Assembly (NCBI GenBank): GCA_004802705.1
Contig: SGPL01000062.1
Coordinates: 28,870 to 92,869, forward strand
Direction of reading: 5' to 3'
Length of the DNA stretch: 64,000 nt
Source of the DNA: Bondarzewia mesenterica
Taxonomy: Eukaryota; Basidiomycota; Agaricomycetes; Russulales; Bondarzewiaceae
Shown: piece by piece, positions 1 through 10,841 of the stretch
Numbering within the stretch: position 1 is the first letter of the stretch
Layout of the letters: each line of letters opens with the position of its first letter
Made by a program: the position numbers and the translations under genes
The notes under the pieces: generated by a model
Databases searched by the model: none
Seen by the model: the letters and a program-made list of their open reading frames with translations, nothing else
What the model was told of the DNA's origin: nothing

Positions 1-1677
1 AAGAAAGTCCCTATGCCTTCATTGCCATGTCCGTTCTATCTTCGGCTGTGGCCCTTCTCGTTTCGTGGGCAGGTCTCCGAAGGTGCCCCCTTGTCGCTCC
101 CATCTATTGAGTATTGATCATTGATCGTGAGCGGGGTTTTTTTTTTAGATTGGCGAAGATACAGAAAGTTGGTCTCTCTGCGTCCGGCGGCCGGAAGGCC
201 CAAGATCGTCGACATAGACCATGGATCCCTCTCCCCTTGAGAAAACGGCGTTCCGAGGGTTAACTCTTCGTGCCTGGCATAGCCTTTCACGGAAGCTCAC
301 TATCACAGACGCTCTCGATTCTTTTTCCACTCCTTTCGACATATAGACATATTGCGCAATATCTGTAGGATCATCATTACTTATTTATCACCCCCAATCT
401 CTGTTCCGTATAATACAGTCGACGGTTTTTTGATGCACTGTTCTTCCTTGGAGGCCGCGCGTCGATTCAATGCGGTCCGAGGCCACACGCCGGAGTCTGG
501 ACCATGGAGCACCACTTTTCGACAGAGAAAAAGAAGCCATGGCTCCGAGGATGGTAGGTACCAATCTCCCCGTCAATACAATCTGAAACCCTCAGCCTTC
601 TCAGATCACCACGAGATCGATTTCCTTGCTCGATCCTCATGGCATTGTTAAATGTCTAATATATGGCATCAGCCTCATCGTTTGACTGATAAACGTTATC
701 TCAGGATTTGCATGGAGTTTATCTTATTGACGAAGTCTATTGTGTGTAGGGGCAGGAAGGAGCAGAGATAAGCTTTGCAACCTCTACGAATATCAACCGC
801 TTGTGACTCATCAATACAGTACTATGACCTTTGAGTTGAAGAATAAGGTTTGCTGTACTGAACAACCCTCGCCATTGAACAGCCATGTCTTGTCAATGGA
901 CCGGAACCAAAAGAGATAGAGGAAGAGATAGAGAGAGATCTAAGCCGAAAGACGGAAGCTATTCTGCTCAAAGAAGTTGCTTGAGAAATCTGGGGTCATT
1001 TTGGGGTCCGCGAGGTCTTTCATAAACTCACGGTCAAGGGTTTTGTTAGTTATCTATATCTGATGGAAGTCTGCCGTGCAAGGGAGGCGAGCCATACAGA
1101 CTAGAGGCTAAAAGGTTCCGAGACTCTAGACTTTGTGATTTAGCGGAAACATATTGTACTGCTGTCTGTATGAAGCTCCGCCCGTAGAATTTGCACGGAA
1201 GCAGTCTAGGCTTGAGCGTTTGAGCCCATGCGAGTTATTGGACTTTAGATAGGATGGGGTTTTCAGAGAAGAAGGCATGTAGTCGTGCTAGGCGTGCATT
1301 CAACGTTCCCGCAAAGAGCATTTAGACACGAGGGCCTTAAGGGCACTTAACCGTGGTACGTAGAACGGCGCGGGACCTTGGGTAAGTACAGTCTAACTTC
1401 GAACATCATTGGTGCCCAGATTAACCGTTCAATGCGAGATGAAGCCGCTCTTATCTACCCGAGAAACCCAGATATATGGCGCTTCGAAGAGACAAAGTAA
1501 TGGTTCATATTATTCAAGAGCTTTGATATGGAGAGAAAGTCAAGATACGTAGACGAGATGAAATAAGGCTAACGGATAACGGAGTGTATTTGGCCAGCTA
1601 CGCTGACTAAGCAGCTCAGGTAATTACGGTAAACTACCTCGTTGGCTCGTCGATTCGGGCGGTTATATGATAGAGTA

Positions 1678-1882
1678 AGTGGGACGTTGGCCGGACTAGC
1701 ACTCCACAACCTATGTAGTAGACACACAGGCCCACCGGTGGGGACAATATCACGTGTGAATGGAGAAAGGTTACGGTAGAGGAAAAAGGAAGAAGGAAGA
1801 AGTAAAAGTAAATGACACTGACAGTGGGACGTTGGCCGGACTAGCACTCCACTGTGTACATTGCGTACCATCACCGGTGATG
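1678..1882. repeat. Duplicated module: 30-bp direct repeat plus CACCGGTG palindrome
   Basis: An identical 30-bp sequence occurs at 1678-1707 and 1823-1852. Each copy is followed, 23 and 16 bp later, by a palindrome centred on CACCGGTG: CCCACCGGTGGG at 1731-1742 and CATCACCGGTGATG at 1869-1882. The DNA between repeat and palindrome is also weakly similar in the two copies. This suggests a duplicated unit of about 60 bp whose 30-bp part has stayed identical. Function is unknown. Confidence 0.85.
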
Positions 1883-2048
1883 CTACATCATTGTCGACAG
1901 GGCTATGTGAAGGAGAGATAATATGGTAAAAATAGAATGAACAGCGAAGAAACAAGCTCCATCTCTTCAAGATAAGAGCTTGACTTCGCAAGGTTGCGCG
2001 ACGGTACTTGCGCGAAAAGTGGACAAGCTGGAAGATGCTGTGAAAAGC

Positions 2049-2118
2049 TGGTGGTAATGATGGTGGGTGGGTGGGTGGCGGTGGACCGTGGTAATGGACC
2101 GTGGTAGTGGTGGTGATT
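2049..2118. repeat. GGT/GGTG-rich low-complexity tract
   Basis: Imperfect runs of GGTG and GTGGTAATGGACC-like units. A second, purer (GGT)n tract lies at about 2276-2308. Simple-sequence DNA. Confidence 0.8.
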
Positions 2119-2275
2119 TCGTGCAGTTGCAGAGTAATTGTTGGTGGTGAGATAGGGGTAATGAGGAGTAAACAAGCGGGTTTTTCTGGTTTTCTACTCC
2201 AATACGGCAGTCATAGAATAGAGAATATGCCGTAGGCCTTTATATCTTTCCCCTGCAGCTGGACCAAACTACAGA

Positions 2276-2308
2276 GGTGGTGGTGGTGGTGATGGTGGTG
2301 GTGGTAGT
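2276..2308. repeat. (GGT)n microsatellite
   Basis: Near-perfect GGT trinucleotide run with one GAT interruption. Confidence 0.85.
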
Positions 2309-2876
2309 TAGGCAAGGCGCTTTATCAGTGCTTTCAAGTTGTTTAAGCCCGTGGTCTAGTAGCTGNCGTNATGTTAAATNGCACTGAAAACAAGCTGAAA
2401 AGACGAGGAAAAAGAGACAGCCGAGATGGAGATCTTCTACGTGGCGTCATCAGAGCGGGTCACCTTACAAAGAAATTCGGGCTCTGCGTACTTCATCGAC
2501 GGACCTGCGTCTTGTCGGTAGGTCGGGAAAGAGATTTTAAGAGCTAGATGCAGGAAAATATGGATGACAGGAGAACCAACATGAGAGCAACAGCATCACC
2601 CAGGAGGTCGAGGATGACTGGACCAAGAGCTCACTGATGTTGCAAGAGTCTGTATCAATGCCATTACCGTGCACCAGGAGAAGCCGAATGAGGTGGGATT
2701 ACCGTCAACGATGGTGAGACTTTTTTTCCTTAACACAAACTTGTCGAAAGGTATTTCCGTATGTGGGAGGTTTGGCGGCGAGTACCGTGTCAGCACCGTG
2801 CGGGGAGAATGGGTTCGTCTGATGATAATAANATTCAAATTGNGTTCGCTACATTGACTTGGAATTCGCGAGATTG

Positions 2877-2896
2877 TTTTTTTTTTTTTTTTTTTT
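2877..2896. repeat. Poly-T tract (T20)
   Basis: Twenty consecutive T, close to two N bases (2832, 2843). It could be the tail of an old retroposed insert on the minus strand, but no source element is visible next to it. Confidence 0.85.
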
Positions 2897-5022
2897 GTGG
2901 GGGGAGGGGTACTGTAACCGATCAATTGAGTAGAACCTATCCATCATTGCAATAGTCAGACGATGTACACGTCAAGGTTGAAACCCAACGTAAAGCTTCA
3001 AACGAGGGTTGTCAAATGACGATCGTGTTGCATTGTGGACCTTCTGCACTGCAAGTCAAGGCAGTGTCAATCCTGAAGTCAATCTCTACTCTCAAGATGG
3101 AAGAAATCTTATCGTCAGGTATCGCTGAAATGTATGATGAATTATATCCTACATTTGGCGTCTGGTCATGCCCTTGCAAAATTCCGACGTAGTGGGTTGT
3201 AGGCTGTGAGGAGAAACGAGGAAGACTTAGGCATTCAAGAGGAGAAATACAGTATCAGTGCGAGAAGCCCGGCGGCAGGTGTCTTATCTTGATCGAGCTC
3301 AGCATGTCGATATCGTAAACAGCTCCAAACTGATATCCGCGGGAGCGTCCCGTTAACAATCTAAATATGTATCTGAGGTCCGTCGTGCAATCAGTGACTA
3401 AACAAGTCGCTCACCAATCTCTCGAAGTAAAGGCTATGCAGACTCCAGAGAGGCTGGAATCTGAATGGCAGGTAGCACTGATGTAAGTAGATTGACTCTG
3501 AGCTTTGCCATTTGCACCATTGCAGTCCTCACGAAAGGCTTGTCAAGGAAGGTCATGAACTGCGGATATAGCTGGGCATGCAGTTTAGGTTCAAACATCA
3601 TGAGTTGAAACGGAATCAGCCCACCCCAATGGAACACATTTCCATCGTCAGAATGCTGTGGCCCCGTATCAGTGTTCGTGCCAAATTTTGCGTGAACTTT
3701 AGGAACAATGAGTACATAGAAATGCATAGCCGTATGCAATGGATGTGTCGAGCACTGTCACAGCTTGCTCCAAATATTTGACTCCTATGACCTATGCAAA
3801 CCCGATAAATAGTGCAGCAGCAGCAGTTAGGACGGGCGTGAGTAATCTCGACTCTGAGAGATTGGAACTATGTGGGCTCGCAGCGAGTCCACTGGATACG
3901 AATAGGAAGAAGTAGAGGCAAGGTTCAGCATGACGATGGGAGTGAATGGATGCACTCATTGTCAACATGCCGTGATATCTAGAGGCCCGCGGACGTGAAG
4001 TCCATTCAACATCAAAGCAACAAGAAACGTGGCTCGCCTTCGGCTCGCCCCTTTTCTTTACCCGATCCATTGCAAATGTATGTACACAAAAAAAGTGACA
4101 ACAATTCACCGTGGAGGAAACATCAGGCGGAGCGAGCAGTCGTGCGCGTCGCTCCAGGGGGCGGACACGGTGTGGTGGGTTAGGGTTTCCCGGTCAGGAA
4201 AGGAGGCGAGGCCGGCGCAGGGAAAACAGGAGTGGCCGAGGATGTCACCGAGGTGAGCTCAGGCGGAAGCGTCCTGTAGCAATTAGATAGTAGTGAAGTG
4301 AAGTGAAGTGATAGTGAAGTGATGCACAAGTGATCCGATGTTGGAAAGCGACGAACCGTGCGAGTCGATGTAACTGTCTAATTTTGGTCCTAATCAATAC
4401 CTGTAAAGGGTAAGTCTTGCTGCAAAACATCGGAGATTCTGTCAGAAATCACCTCTTCTTGTGATCTTGTGATCGACGACAATAACAATGCCTTGGAGAC
4501 TCCCGAGAGACTCCTCTCTGCTCCCGCCATCATTGAGCCCTCTCCCCCTTTCTCAACGACGACGACGACTTCTAAGGCCGTCAGTTTACGATCCTCCTCG
4601 TTTTTGGTCCCCCGCCGAGTTGGAGAAAAGATCGTCCAGCCAGTTTTCCCCTTTCGGTAACTCGCTGGTGGTCGTCGAGGGCACCTTGGTATGTTTTATA
4701 AAGCATCAACGGGCTTGCATCATCTCAATTGACCTACACTGGAGACATTCAAAATTGTGCTGCATTCTCGGGTGGATACTGTCCCAGACGGGCTTGAGAG
4801 TGGCTTGTTGGTTTGGTGAGTTTCAAATTTGTTATATGCAGAATCTTCCCCCTATATGTCATTCTCTTCGCTCACAATCCCGAAAATATGGCAGGCCCAG
4901 TGTCAAGAAGACTCGATAGCACCTTTTGCGCCGTATTCTGAAACTCAAGTAGTAAAAGTAAACCCGTCGGTATATCTCGGGTTCGACCTCTAGGCCTTTA
5001 CGATCCCCGCGCGCCAAAGCGG

Positions 5023-5030
5023 TATAAAAT
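5023..5030 (+). promoter_or_regulatory. TATA box of the Ser-rich membrane protein gene
   Basis: TATAAAAT lies 38 bases upstream of the ATG at 5068, followed by a short C/T-rich leader. This is a plausible core promoter and supports the chosen start codon. Confidence 0.55.
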
Positions 5031-5067
5031 ACACCCGCCTTGACCATCACCATCCTTTCCCTTCACC

Positions 5068-6579
5068 ATGGCGGGTCTCCCGGGCAGTATTCTTTCTATC
5101 TCCTTCTTAAATTCCCCATCCTCTTCCTCAACAGCCACTTCTTCGGTGTCTTCCTCTACCAGCCTGGCGTTCCCTTTTTATTTCAATACTGTCGCCGAAA
5201 TGTGGACATGCGGCGAAGCAACCGTCACTTGGAACTACTTAGGGTCTGCTTCGGGTCTCAAGCTGGGCATCACAAACGATGGCGTCATGCAAAAGGCGGC
5301 CCCCACGCACAGCCTCAGCGACGGTACGAGCAGTAGTACCTCCACTGCAAGCGCAAGCGGGTTGGTGCGGAGACAAACTTCTTCTACCTCGGTGCCCACT
5401 ATCAATCAGACTCTAGTCACGCAGCTTGACCCCTTCGCATACAATTGGACCTGGTCAAAAGTTGACGTACCACAAGGGTGGTACGTGATGGAGGCCTTCA
5501 TGGGCTCTTCGTCCGCTCAATCGACTTCATTCTTCGTCAATAACGGTACCGATGTCTCCTGTCTCATCGGCTCTACCCCTTCATCCTCATCCTCCTCACC
5601 CGCTTCTGCGACGTCCGCTTCGTCAGCTGCCTCATCCTCATCTTCGGCTATAGTCGCTCCCGTTTCTGGGTCGTCCAGGAGTTCACATGCAGGCGCCATA
5701 GCCGGCGGTGTCGTAGGTGGCGTTGCGTTCGTATCCGCATTATTAGCAGCCCTCCTATTCTGGTTCTGTAGGCGCCGCCCTAGTCGCGCACGCGCGCGGG
5801 CACTCGGCACGGAGACCGGGATCGGCGGCAGCAATGCGAAATGGAGTGGTCTGGCCACCATCACTCTAGGATCAGTGAAGAAGGCTAGACATACGTCTGA
5901 TAGTGCGGACGCGTTGTCGAAAAACGCCCATGACCCTCCGCCCAGTGCTGTTCCGTCTCAACTCGGGCACACACCCACTGGATCAGACGAACAGCTGCAT
6001 TCATTCGCCGAGGAAAAGGTGGTCGTACCATCGAACGTGGCGCCTGCTGCAATGCCCTTCGTCCTTCCCCCCACTAAACGCGCATCATCCTCTTCTTCGG
6101 TGGCCAACGTCGGAAACCAGTATCGCTCGCGATCTTCGTCTCAACGCGCATTATCTTCTCCGGATCCCCCGCGAAGCGGGCATCACAACACACCGTCGAT
6201 CGAAAGCATCGCACACACGCGTCTGGGCCGCCCAGTGTCGTACGCTGTAGGCCATGGGTCGTCTCCGGCAGAGATGATCCCGCTCGAGCGCGCTGGAACA
6301 ACCGCCGCGCGTCGAGCCGTCCGCAAGCCCGTCCCCAGATACGATTCCTCCGATTTCGCAGAGCCTTCCAGTCCGCCGCCTGCAAAGATAGCTTATGGGA
6401 CGCCGGAGAGTGGTTTCGAGGGTGGTCAGTCATCGGGTTCGGTGAGGGGACACGGAAGCTCATCTTCCTCGAGCTCAACAGTAGAAAGTATGCCGAAGCT
6501 GCATCATCAACCTAGCTTTGGCCATATGCGGCCCATGCGTGTCATGATGCCCGACATGCCTCCCCCGTGTGCGGACTGA
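5068..6579 (+). CDS. Ser-rich single-pass membrane protein, putative surface sensor-like
   Basis: Intronless frame of 503 codons. The N-terminal half (about 35-165) is a small domain with few Cys, Trp-containing motifs (YNWTWSKVDVPQGWY) and N-glycosylation sites (NQT, NGT). A Ser/Ala-rich stalk (about 168-207) follows. One hydrophobic helix at about 209-232 is preceded by a Gly-rich AGAIAGGVVGGVA motif and followed by the stop-transfer cluster CRRRPSRARARA. The long cytoplasmic tail is disordered and Ser/Pro-rich. This plan is very common in Agaricomycete genomes and resembles the Wsc/SKG6-type layout, with no known enzymatic activity. The start ATG has a TATA box 38 bp upstream. A classical cleavable signal peptide is not obvious, which is unusual for this layout. 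Location in the plasma membrane or secretory pathway is inferred from the helix. Confidence 0.85.
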   Translation: MAGLPGSILSISFLNSPSSSSTATSSVSSSTSLAFPFYFNTVAEMWTCGEATVTWNYLGSASGLKLGITNDGVMQKAAPTHSLSDGTSSSTSTASASGLVRRQTSSTSVPTINQTLVTQLDPFAYNWTWSKVDVPQGWYVMEAFMGSSSAQSTSFFVNNGTDVSCLIGSTPSSSSSSPASATSASSAASSSSSAIVAPVSGSSRSSHAGAIAGGVVGGVAFVSALLAALLFWFCRRRPSRARARALGTETGIGGSNAKWSGLATITLGSVKKARHTSDSADALSKNAHDPPPSAVPSQLGHTPTGSDEQLHSFAEEKVVVPSNVAPAAMPFVLPPTKRASSSSSVANVGNQYRSRSSSQRALSSPDPPRSGHHNTPSIESIAHTRLGRPVSYAVGHGSSPAEMIPLERAGTTAARRAVRKPVPRYDSSDFAEPSSPPPAKIAYGTPESGFEGGQSSGSVRGHGSSSSSSSTVESMPKLHHQPSFGHMRPMRVMMPDMPPPCAD

Positions 6580-7278
6580 AGTTAGAGGGCTGTGTATATT
6601 ATCGGTATGGGATTCGTCGACAGCCTGCTGGGTGGGCTGGCATCGCTGTTGTTTTAATAAAACCCTTCGGGTTGCATCACAGCATGGCGTCACGTTTCTT
6701 CTTCCGCGATGTTTTATTACTCATTTACATTCTCCCCTCCCTCTCCTGTCCTTCGCATTTACTATGGCCATTTTCGAATCCATCGTCTGCCCCATGTTGT
6801 CCCAAGAACTCATACGTGTTTCCATGCCTGGCGCACCTTACATCCCTCTCCCTATCGCGAAACTCCTCGATTCAACGACTCATGTTTCAAAAGACTTATT
6901 CTGGTATTTTAGTCCTCTTACTCACGGTATTTCTTACGGTCTTGTTTCAAACTGATAGTTCGATGTCATTACGATACTAAACTGACGGACTACAATGGCA
7001 TTGACACTGTCATGTCTTCTTACCGGACTGGACTTTTATGAGCGTATGAGCATGTATTCACTTTCTCCACGTTTTCACGATGCAAACGAAAAGGTCATAA
7101 ATGTGCTTAAATACAGAACAACTGCCTTCTGTATGGTCAGTTATGGAGACTAGTAAATGTGCTAAATAACTGGTACTTGGTGTGGACAGCTGCAGGAGAT
7201 AAAAGTCTGTGTGCACTGCACGTGCAGCTCGATTTGCAGACAAAATGAAGTGGAAACCAAATGGAGACAGTAGAAAAA
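6580..7278. other. Intergenic, no gene seen
   Basis: 3' flank of the Ser-rich membrane protein gene. It contains AATAAAA about 75 nt after the stop codon, a plausible polyadenylation signal. Frames here look like chance readings of A/T- and C/T-rich DNA. Confidence 0.6.
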
Positions 7279-7371
7279 TGGTTCAATCCAGGATCGAACT
7301 GGAGACCTTCTGTGTGTAAGACAGAAATCCTGTGTGTAAGACAGAAATCATAACCACTAGACCATTGAACC
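7279..7371 (-). tRNA. tRNA-Val(TAC) with a 20-bp duplication of the anticodon arm
   Basis: On the minus strand all cloverleaf parts are readable: acceptor GGTTCAA/TTGAACC, a D-arm with GTCTAGTGGTTA, T-arm TCCAG-TTCGATC-CTGGA, and discriminator A at 7279. The anticodon stem TCTGT/ACAGA closes the loop CTTACAC, giving anticodon TAC (valine). The gene is 93 nt instead of the expected 73 because the 20-bp unit GATTTCTGTCTTACACACAG is repeated perfectly in tandem (plus-strand 7310-7329 and 7330-7349). Because the duplication is tandem, removing 20 nt between positions 37 and 38, the universal site of nuclear tRNA introns, would restore a normal tRNA. It is therefore either a tRNA gene with an intron born by duplication or a disrupted tRNA pseudogene. 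Confidence 0.85.
7310..7349 (-). repeat. Perfect 2 x 20-bp tandem repeat inside the tRNA-Val gene
   Basis: Two adjacent identical 20-bp units, each carrying the 5' anticodon stem, the anticodon TAC and the start of the 3' stem. Confidence 0.95.
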
Positions 7372-7655
7372 GATACTTTTAAAGTTAATAAAATATATTT
7401 GATCAGTAAACTGAGGCAATGAAAAGTCTCATCCGACGACCGCCATGGCATCATGATGGTGATGCCGCGCTAGCAGATACCAAAATCGCAAAGACAGGCT
7501 AATACGCGCGCCCTTGTATTTTCTTTGTTTCGCTCGAGGGCCAAGACACCCACCTGAACCTCCTAGCTATAGGGCAAGGTCTCATAGCAGCTCACAGCGC
7601 CTGTCGCTCACCACCTACGTACGAGGCTAACACCACGACTGCTGCACACCCACAA

Positions 7656-8865
7656 ATGCCTCTCCTCAACGCCTCAATCGATATCCTCCTCTACACTCTT
7701 ATTGCGATTGGTGTGCCTCTTATTGTCAGAACGATCAGTCTCCAAAAACCCCAACCGACATCTCGACCATTTCTCCGCACGCCATTATCCATCCTCGTTG
7801 TCCTGCACACACTCTTCACACTCTACACCCTGGTATGGCACCAGCCACCAAATCTTTTCACGGCGTTGGACATCCCGATCACCACACCGGCGCAGAGAAT
7901 TCGCTCTGCTATCTTCGAGCATACCGCGCGCGACCCTCGATTCATAATCTCTCCATCTCATGATGCACTACTAGCGCGTCTGTCCTCTTTCGAAGTGCGC
8001 ACATTTCTAGTCAGGTATATGCCCACGCTTGTATACCCTGACTCAACGTATGCCTCTTTGCTGACCGGAATTCCTTCAATAGATTCGGCCAGCAAGCAGT
8101 TGAATCCTGCGAGTATTGCCAAAGCCTGAATGACTTCGCAATACATTCCATTCCTCGGCCCTTACTCGAATACGTCCGTGAAGCATTCCTCATCGGACTT
8201 GTCACAACACACGGGAGCGCGCGCGAACGCCGTCGTATGTTTGCAGTCGCGCTACTCGCATGTGCCGCGGCAGGTGAGGCCTACTGGCTATATACAGCCC
8301 CTGTAGTCTTGCGGATTGGCAATATCATACAAGAGGTGCCCATGGTACGTCGCTCTAACATTCTTATATAGACGCATGTAACTCACGAACATCCTTATGT
8401 TGGATTACTATGCATAGTGGCACGACCTTCTCTGGACGGTGCGACACATCCTTTTCCTTGGAATCCTCCCGACCCTCCATCTCCTTCCGCCGCTCCCTGC
8501 ATCGCCACGAGTTTGTGCGGCTCTCGCCTTCGCTTCGCCGATCGTCGACTCCACACTCGCACGTGCCCAACTCTTGCGCTATTCCCGTGGAGCGATCCTC
8601 CGCGACCCAAGACCTGCGCGCGCGCGCGGCTGCATTTTGGGAAGACGATAAGCGGGTGGGGAATTGGATCAGGGAGGACAAGGGTGTACGGAAGGCAGCG
8701 GCGGAAACGGGGCTGTGGATTGATGAGGGTTTTGCGGGTGTGAAAGGAGCAGAAAGAAGAGAGGGTCAGTTGAAAACTGCGGCGGTCATGGCTGCCAGTA
8801 CCTTGAGGGAATGGTTGAATGCTTCGACAGATCTGGATGCAGTAAATGACGGATTGCGGACATGA
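7656..8865 (+). CDS. Multi-pass membrane protein of unknown function, apparent frame break
   Basis: Three exons. Exon 1 (7656-8014) encodes hydrophobic helices at its N-terminus. An intron at 8015-8082 joins ...FLVR to FGQQAVESCEYCQSLNDF. Exon 2 runs to 8344 and holds another hydrophobic segment (FAVALLACAAAGEAYWLY). Exon 3 starts near 8418 with WHDLLWTVRHILFLGILPT. The reading frame then breaks in a 13-nt alternating GC run at 8616-8628. Upstream coding continues in one frame as ...YSRGAILRDPRP, and the C-terminal part (ARAAAFWEDDKRVGNWIRE to ...DGLRT, stop 8863-8865) lies in another. One extra GC unit would join them. The CEYCQS motif and the multi-helix plan give the impression of a conserved fungal membrane protein, but I cannot name a family. 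Function is not assigned. Confidence 0.75.
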
Positions 8866-9164
8866 AGTATTGAAGTATTGAATCGTGTCTCCTGCTTTGA
8901 CGTGCTATACTACTAACTGTTCTATTGTATAATAGTGTATTACTATACCGTGTAGTGTTTTGTTTTGTGTACTTTACAGATTGGGGCTTCGGAGCACTGG
9001 CAAGTGTGCTGGACGTTGATACTTAGATACCTGCCGTTCATCTTGTATTGCATTGTAAAGATTTGGATTTCGGCGCATCGACTCATCACCAGTTTGCCCA
9101 GGATCATAGAGGCGCTTTCTCCCAAAATTTCAGTGACAATGAACTGGTGGTATCCAGTATGCTA

Positions 9165-10841
9165 TCATTTAGGCACTTCGACTCCCTCATCCGAAGATGT
9201 TGCACCAAGCCATCCCTCCCATGCCCTGATTTCCTCATTCAATTCCTGACTCACCGTCGCTTGCTCTTCGTCCATCTTGATGCCATACACCCCTTCCACC
9301 AATGCCCTCCTCACAAACGGCACGAACACATTCACGAGAACCTTCCCAGTTGCAATTACTACGTCCTTCGCTTCTGCTGGCCCAGCAAATTGCTTCGCAT
9401 AGCCTGAGAACGCTTTGATTGCATCCCGCAGGTCATTGTCCAAAGCGCGCAAAATATCTGGCAAGAGAGAGACTGGCGCGAGCAGGCGAAGACCATTCAG
9501 CGTAGTCAACACGGTATTGGTAAAGTTCGCGAGCGGCGGATAGGACGCCAGAAGCTGCGGCGGTATGTGTGGTGGCCCGGCGAGTGCATTCTTTTGCGGT
9601 AGAGGTGCGCCCGCGACAGCAAACGACGCACTGGGTTTCACCTCTGGCTTGAGCAAACCGCACCACTCCTCCGTTGCCTTGCGCAACTCGCGAGTGACGC
9701 CGCCCCGCACGGCGTCCTCGAAAAGCGGCGGGAGCAAAAGACGGAAATCGAGACCGACGCGGGAGAACGACGTCGCGCAGTATGTGAGTTGGGTGAGGAG
9801 CGAGGTGAGCGAAGTCGGGTCGAGGATGTGGGGGAGGGCGTCGCGGAGGGTAGTGAGGAGACGGTCAAGGAGATGCGAAGTGAACGTCGGCAGCAGACCA
9901 CGAAGGGTGTCGGATGGTGGCGAAGAAGGGGCGGCGGCTAGTGCTGCGGTGGAGGGCCGGTCGAGAAATATCGTGGTGTACTGTGTGATGATATCGTGCA
10001 CACCTTCGCGCCAGACATCGATATACTTTTTCAAAAAGCGAACCCAAGCCTCCTTATCCTTCTCGCGATCTGTTCCCATCTCTACAGCCTGGAGGGCCAA
10101 GTCCAGGTTCTCCAGGCGACCCGTGAGGAATGCGAGCGCCAGTTCGTCCTCGGAGAGCACGCGCATGCGACGCAGAAAGCTGACGGCTTTAAAGAGCGCA
10201 GGGAGTTTAGCAGGCTCACGTAACATACTGAGGAGTTGAATGAGGAGAGTGCGGACGGCATGGTCGACTTCAGCACGGACGTCCTGCACCACTGGTACAT
10301 TCGGGAAGCGAGTCGCGAGACTCTCAGCGTGCGCAGCGAGGTCGAGCGTTTCTTGAAATGCGCCATTGCGCACGCAGGCCTCAGCAAGAAGAGGGAGTTC
10401 CAGGACATCTTGGAGCTTGGTGCTGTGCTCGAGCACAAGGGCGGCGCGTCGTCGTTCCGCTTGCACATCGCGAATTTCCGTGAGGAACGATTTGGAGACA
10501 GACTCAAGGACAGGAATTTCATTGAGAAGTTGATCAAGGGAGGAAGAGAAAGATGAGAGAGAACTTGACAGGCCGGTGGTTGCGGTGTGGAGGGAGAGAA
10601 ATGTAGGATAGGACGACGTGCAGAGTGTTGTCAGGGCATTCGTTAGTTGCGACGAGGTGGAAGAGAGATTGGTGGGCTCCTCGAGAAGGGAAGGAAGGGG
10701 CAGGGTGGTGAGATGGGAGAGGTATGTTCCTGTTTGCTTTGAAGACAGGTCTGGTGTGGGGGCCGATGATCCTGACCTTAAGACATCAACGAGGGCGGAC
10801 AATTCATCGCTTGCGCCATTGGACATCTCAACGTCAGTCAT
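9165..10841 (-). CDS. COG8: Conserved oligomeric Golgi complex subunit 8 (Dor1 family)
   Basis: Intronless frame of 558 codons on the minus strand. The N-terminal part carries the Dor1/COG8 pattern: TYLSHLTTLPLPSLLEEP, then Ser-rich helices. Next come LELPLLAEACVRNGAFQETL and an LPALFKAVSFLRRM segment, then the characteristic WVRFLKKYIDVWREGVHDII followed by TQYTTIFLD. COG8 belongs to lobe B of the COG tether, which captures retrograde vesicles at the cis/medial Golgi and thereby maintains glycosyltransferase localisation. The length fits fungal and animal COG8 (about 500-650 residues). The start is the first ATG, giving MTDVEMSNG. A 224-codon plus-strand frame at 9565-10239 is its antisense shadow. 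Confidence 0.9.
   Translation of the reverse strand: MTDVEMSNGASDELSALVDVLRSGSSAPTPDLSSKQTGTYLSHLTTLPLPSLLEEPTNLSSTSSQLTNALTTLCTSSYPTFLSLHTATTGLSSSLSSFSSSLDQLLNEIPVLESVSKSFLTEIRDVQAERRRAALVLEHSTKLQDVLELPLLAEACVRNGAFQETLDLAAHAESLATRFPNVPVVQDVRAEVDHAVRTLLIQLLSMLREPAKLPALFKAVSFLRRMRVLSEDELALAFLTGRLENLDLALQAVEMGTDREKDKEAWVRFLKKYIDVWREGVHDIITQYTTIFLDRPSTAALAAAPSSPPSDTLRGLLPTFTSHLLDRLLTTLRDALPHILDPTSLTSLLTQLTYCATSFSRVGLDFRLLLPPLFEDAVRGGVTRELRKATEEWCGLLKPEVKPSASFAVAGAPLPQKNALAGPPHIPPQLLASYPPLANFTNTVLTTLNGLRLLAPVSLLPDILRALDNDLRDAIKAFSGYAKQFAGPAEAKDVVIATGKVLVNVFVPFVRRALVEGVYGIKMDEEQATVSQELNEEIRAWEGWLGATSSDEGVEVPK

Larger units (their letters stand above)
1..5067. other. Gene-poor region without a convincing gene
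   Basis: No open reading frame here matches a family I recognise. The stretch holds GGT-rich low-complexity DNA, a T20 run, a duplicated module near 1.7-1.9 kb, and five single N bases (2366, 2370, 2380, 2832, 2843). A minus-strand frame at 3434-3739 (101 codons) and a plus-strand frame starting at 4488 with possible introns have roughly protein-like composition. Neither shows a known motif or a clear gene model, so neither is called. The last 50 bases are the core promoter of the gene starting at 5068. Confidence 0.55.

Noticed and set aside
3434..3739. Minus-strand 101-codon frame with balanced composition
   Set aside because: No domain, no plausible upstream exon chain and a start inside a low-quality region; not distinguishable from chance.
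4488..4919. Plus-strand 143-codon frame starting MPWRLPRDSSLLPP
   Set aside because: The first 70 codons could be coding, but the rest looks like intron sequence and no family match was evident.
4975..5010. GGGTTCGACC resembling a tRNA T-arm
   Set aside because: Stem pairing fails and the site is in the promoter of the gene at 5068.
9565..10239. 224-codon plus-strand frame rich in Arg and Ser
   Set aside because: Exact antisense of the COG8 coding region; its composition is what a mirrored GC-rich exon gives.
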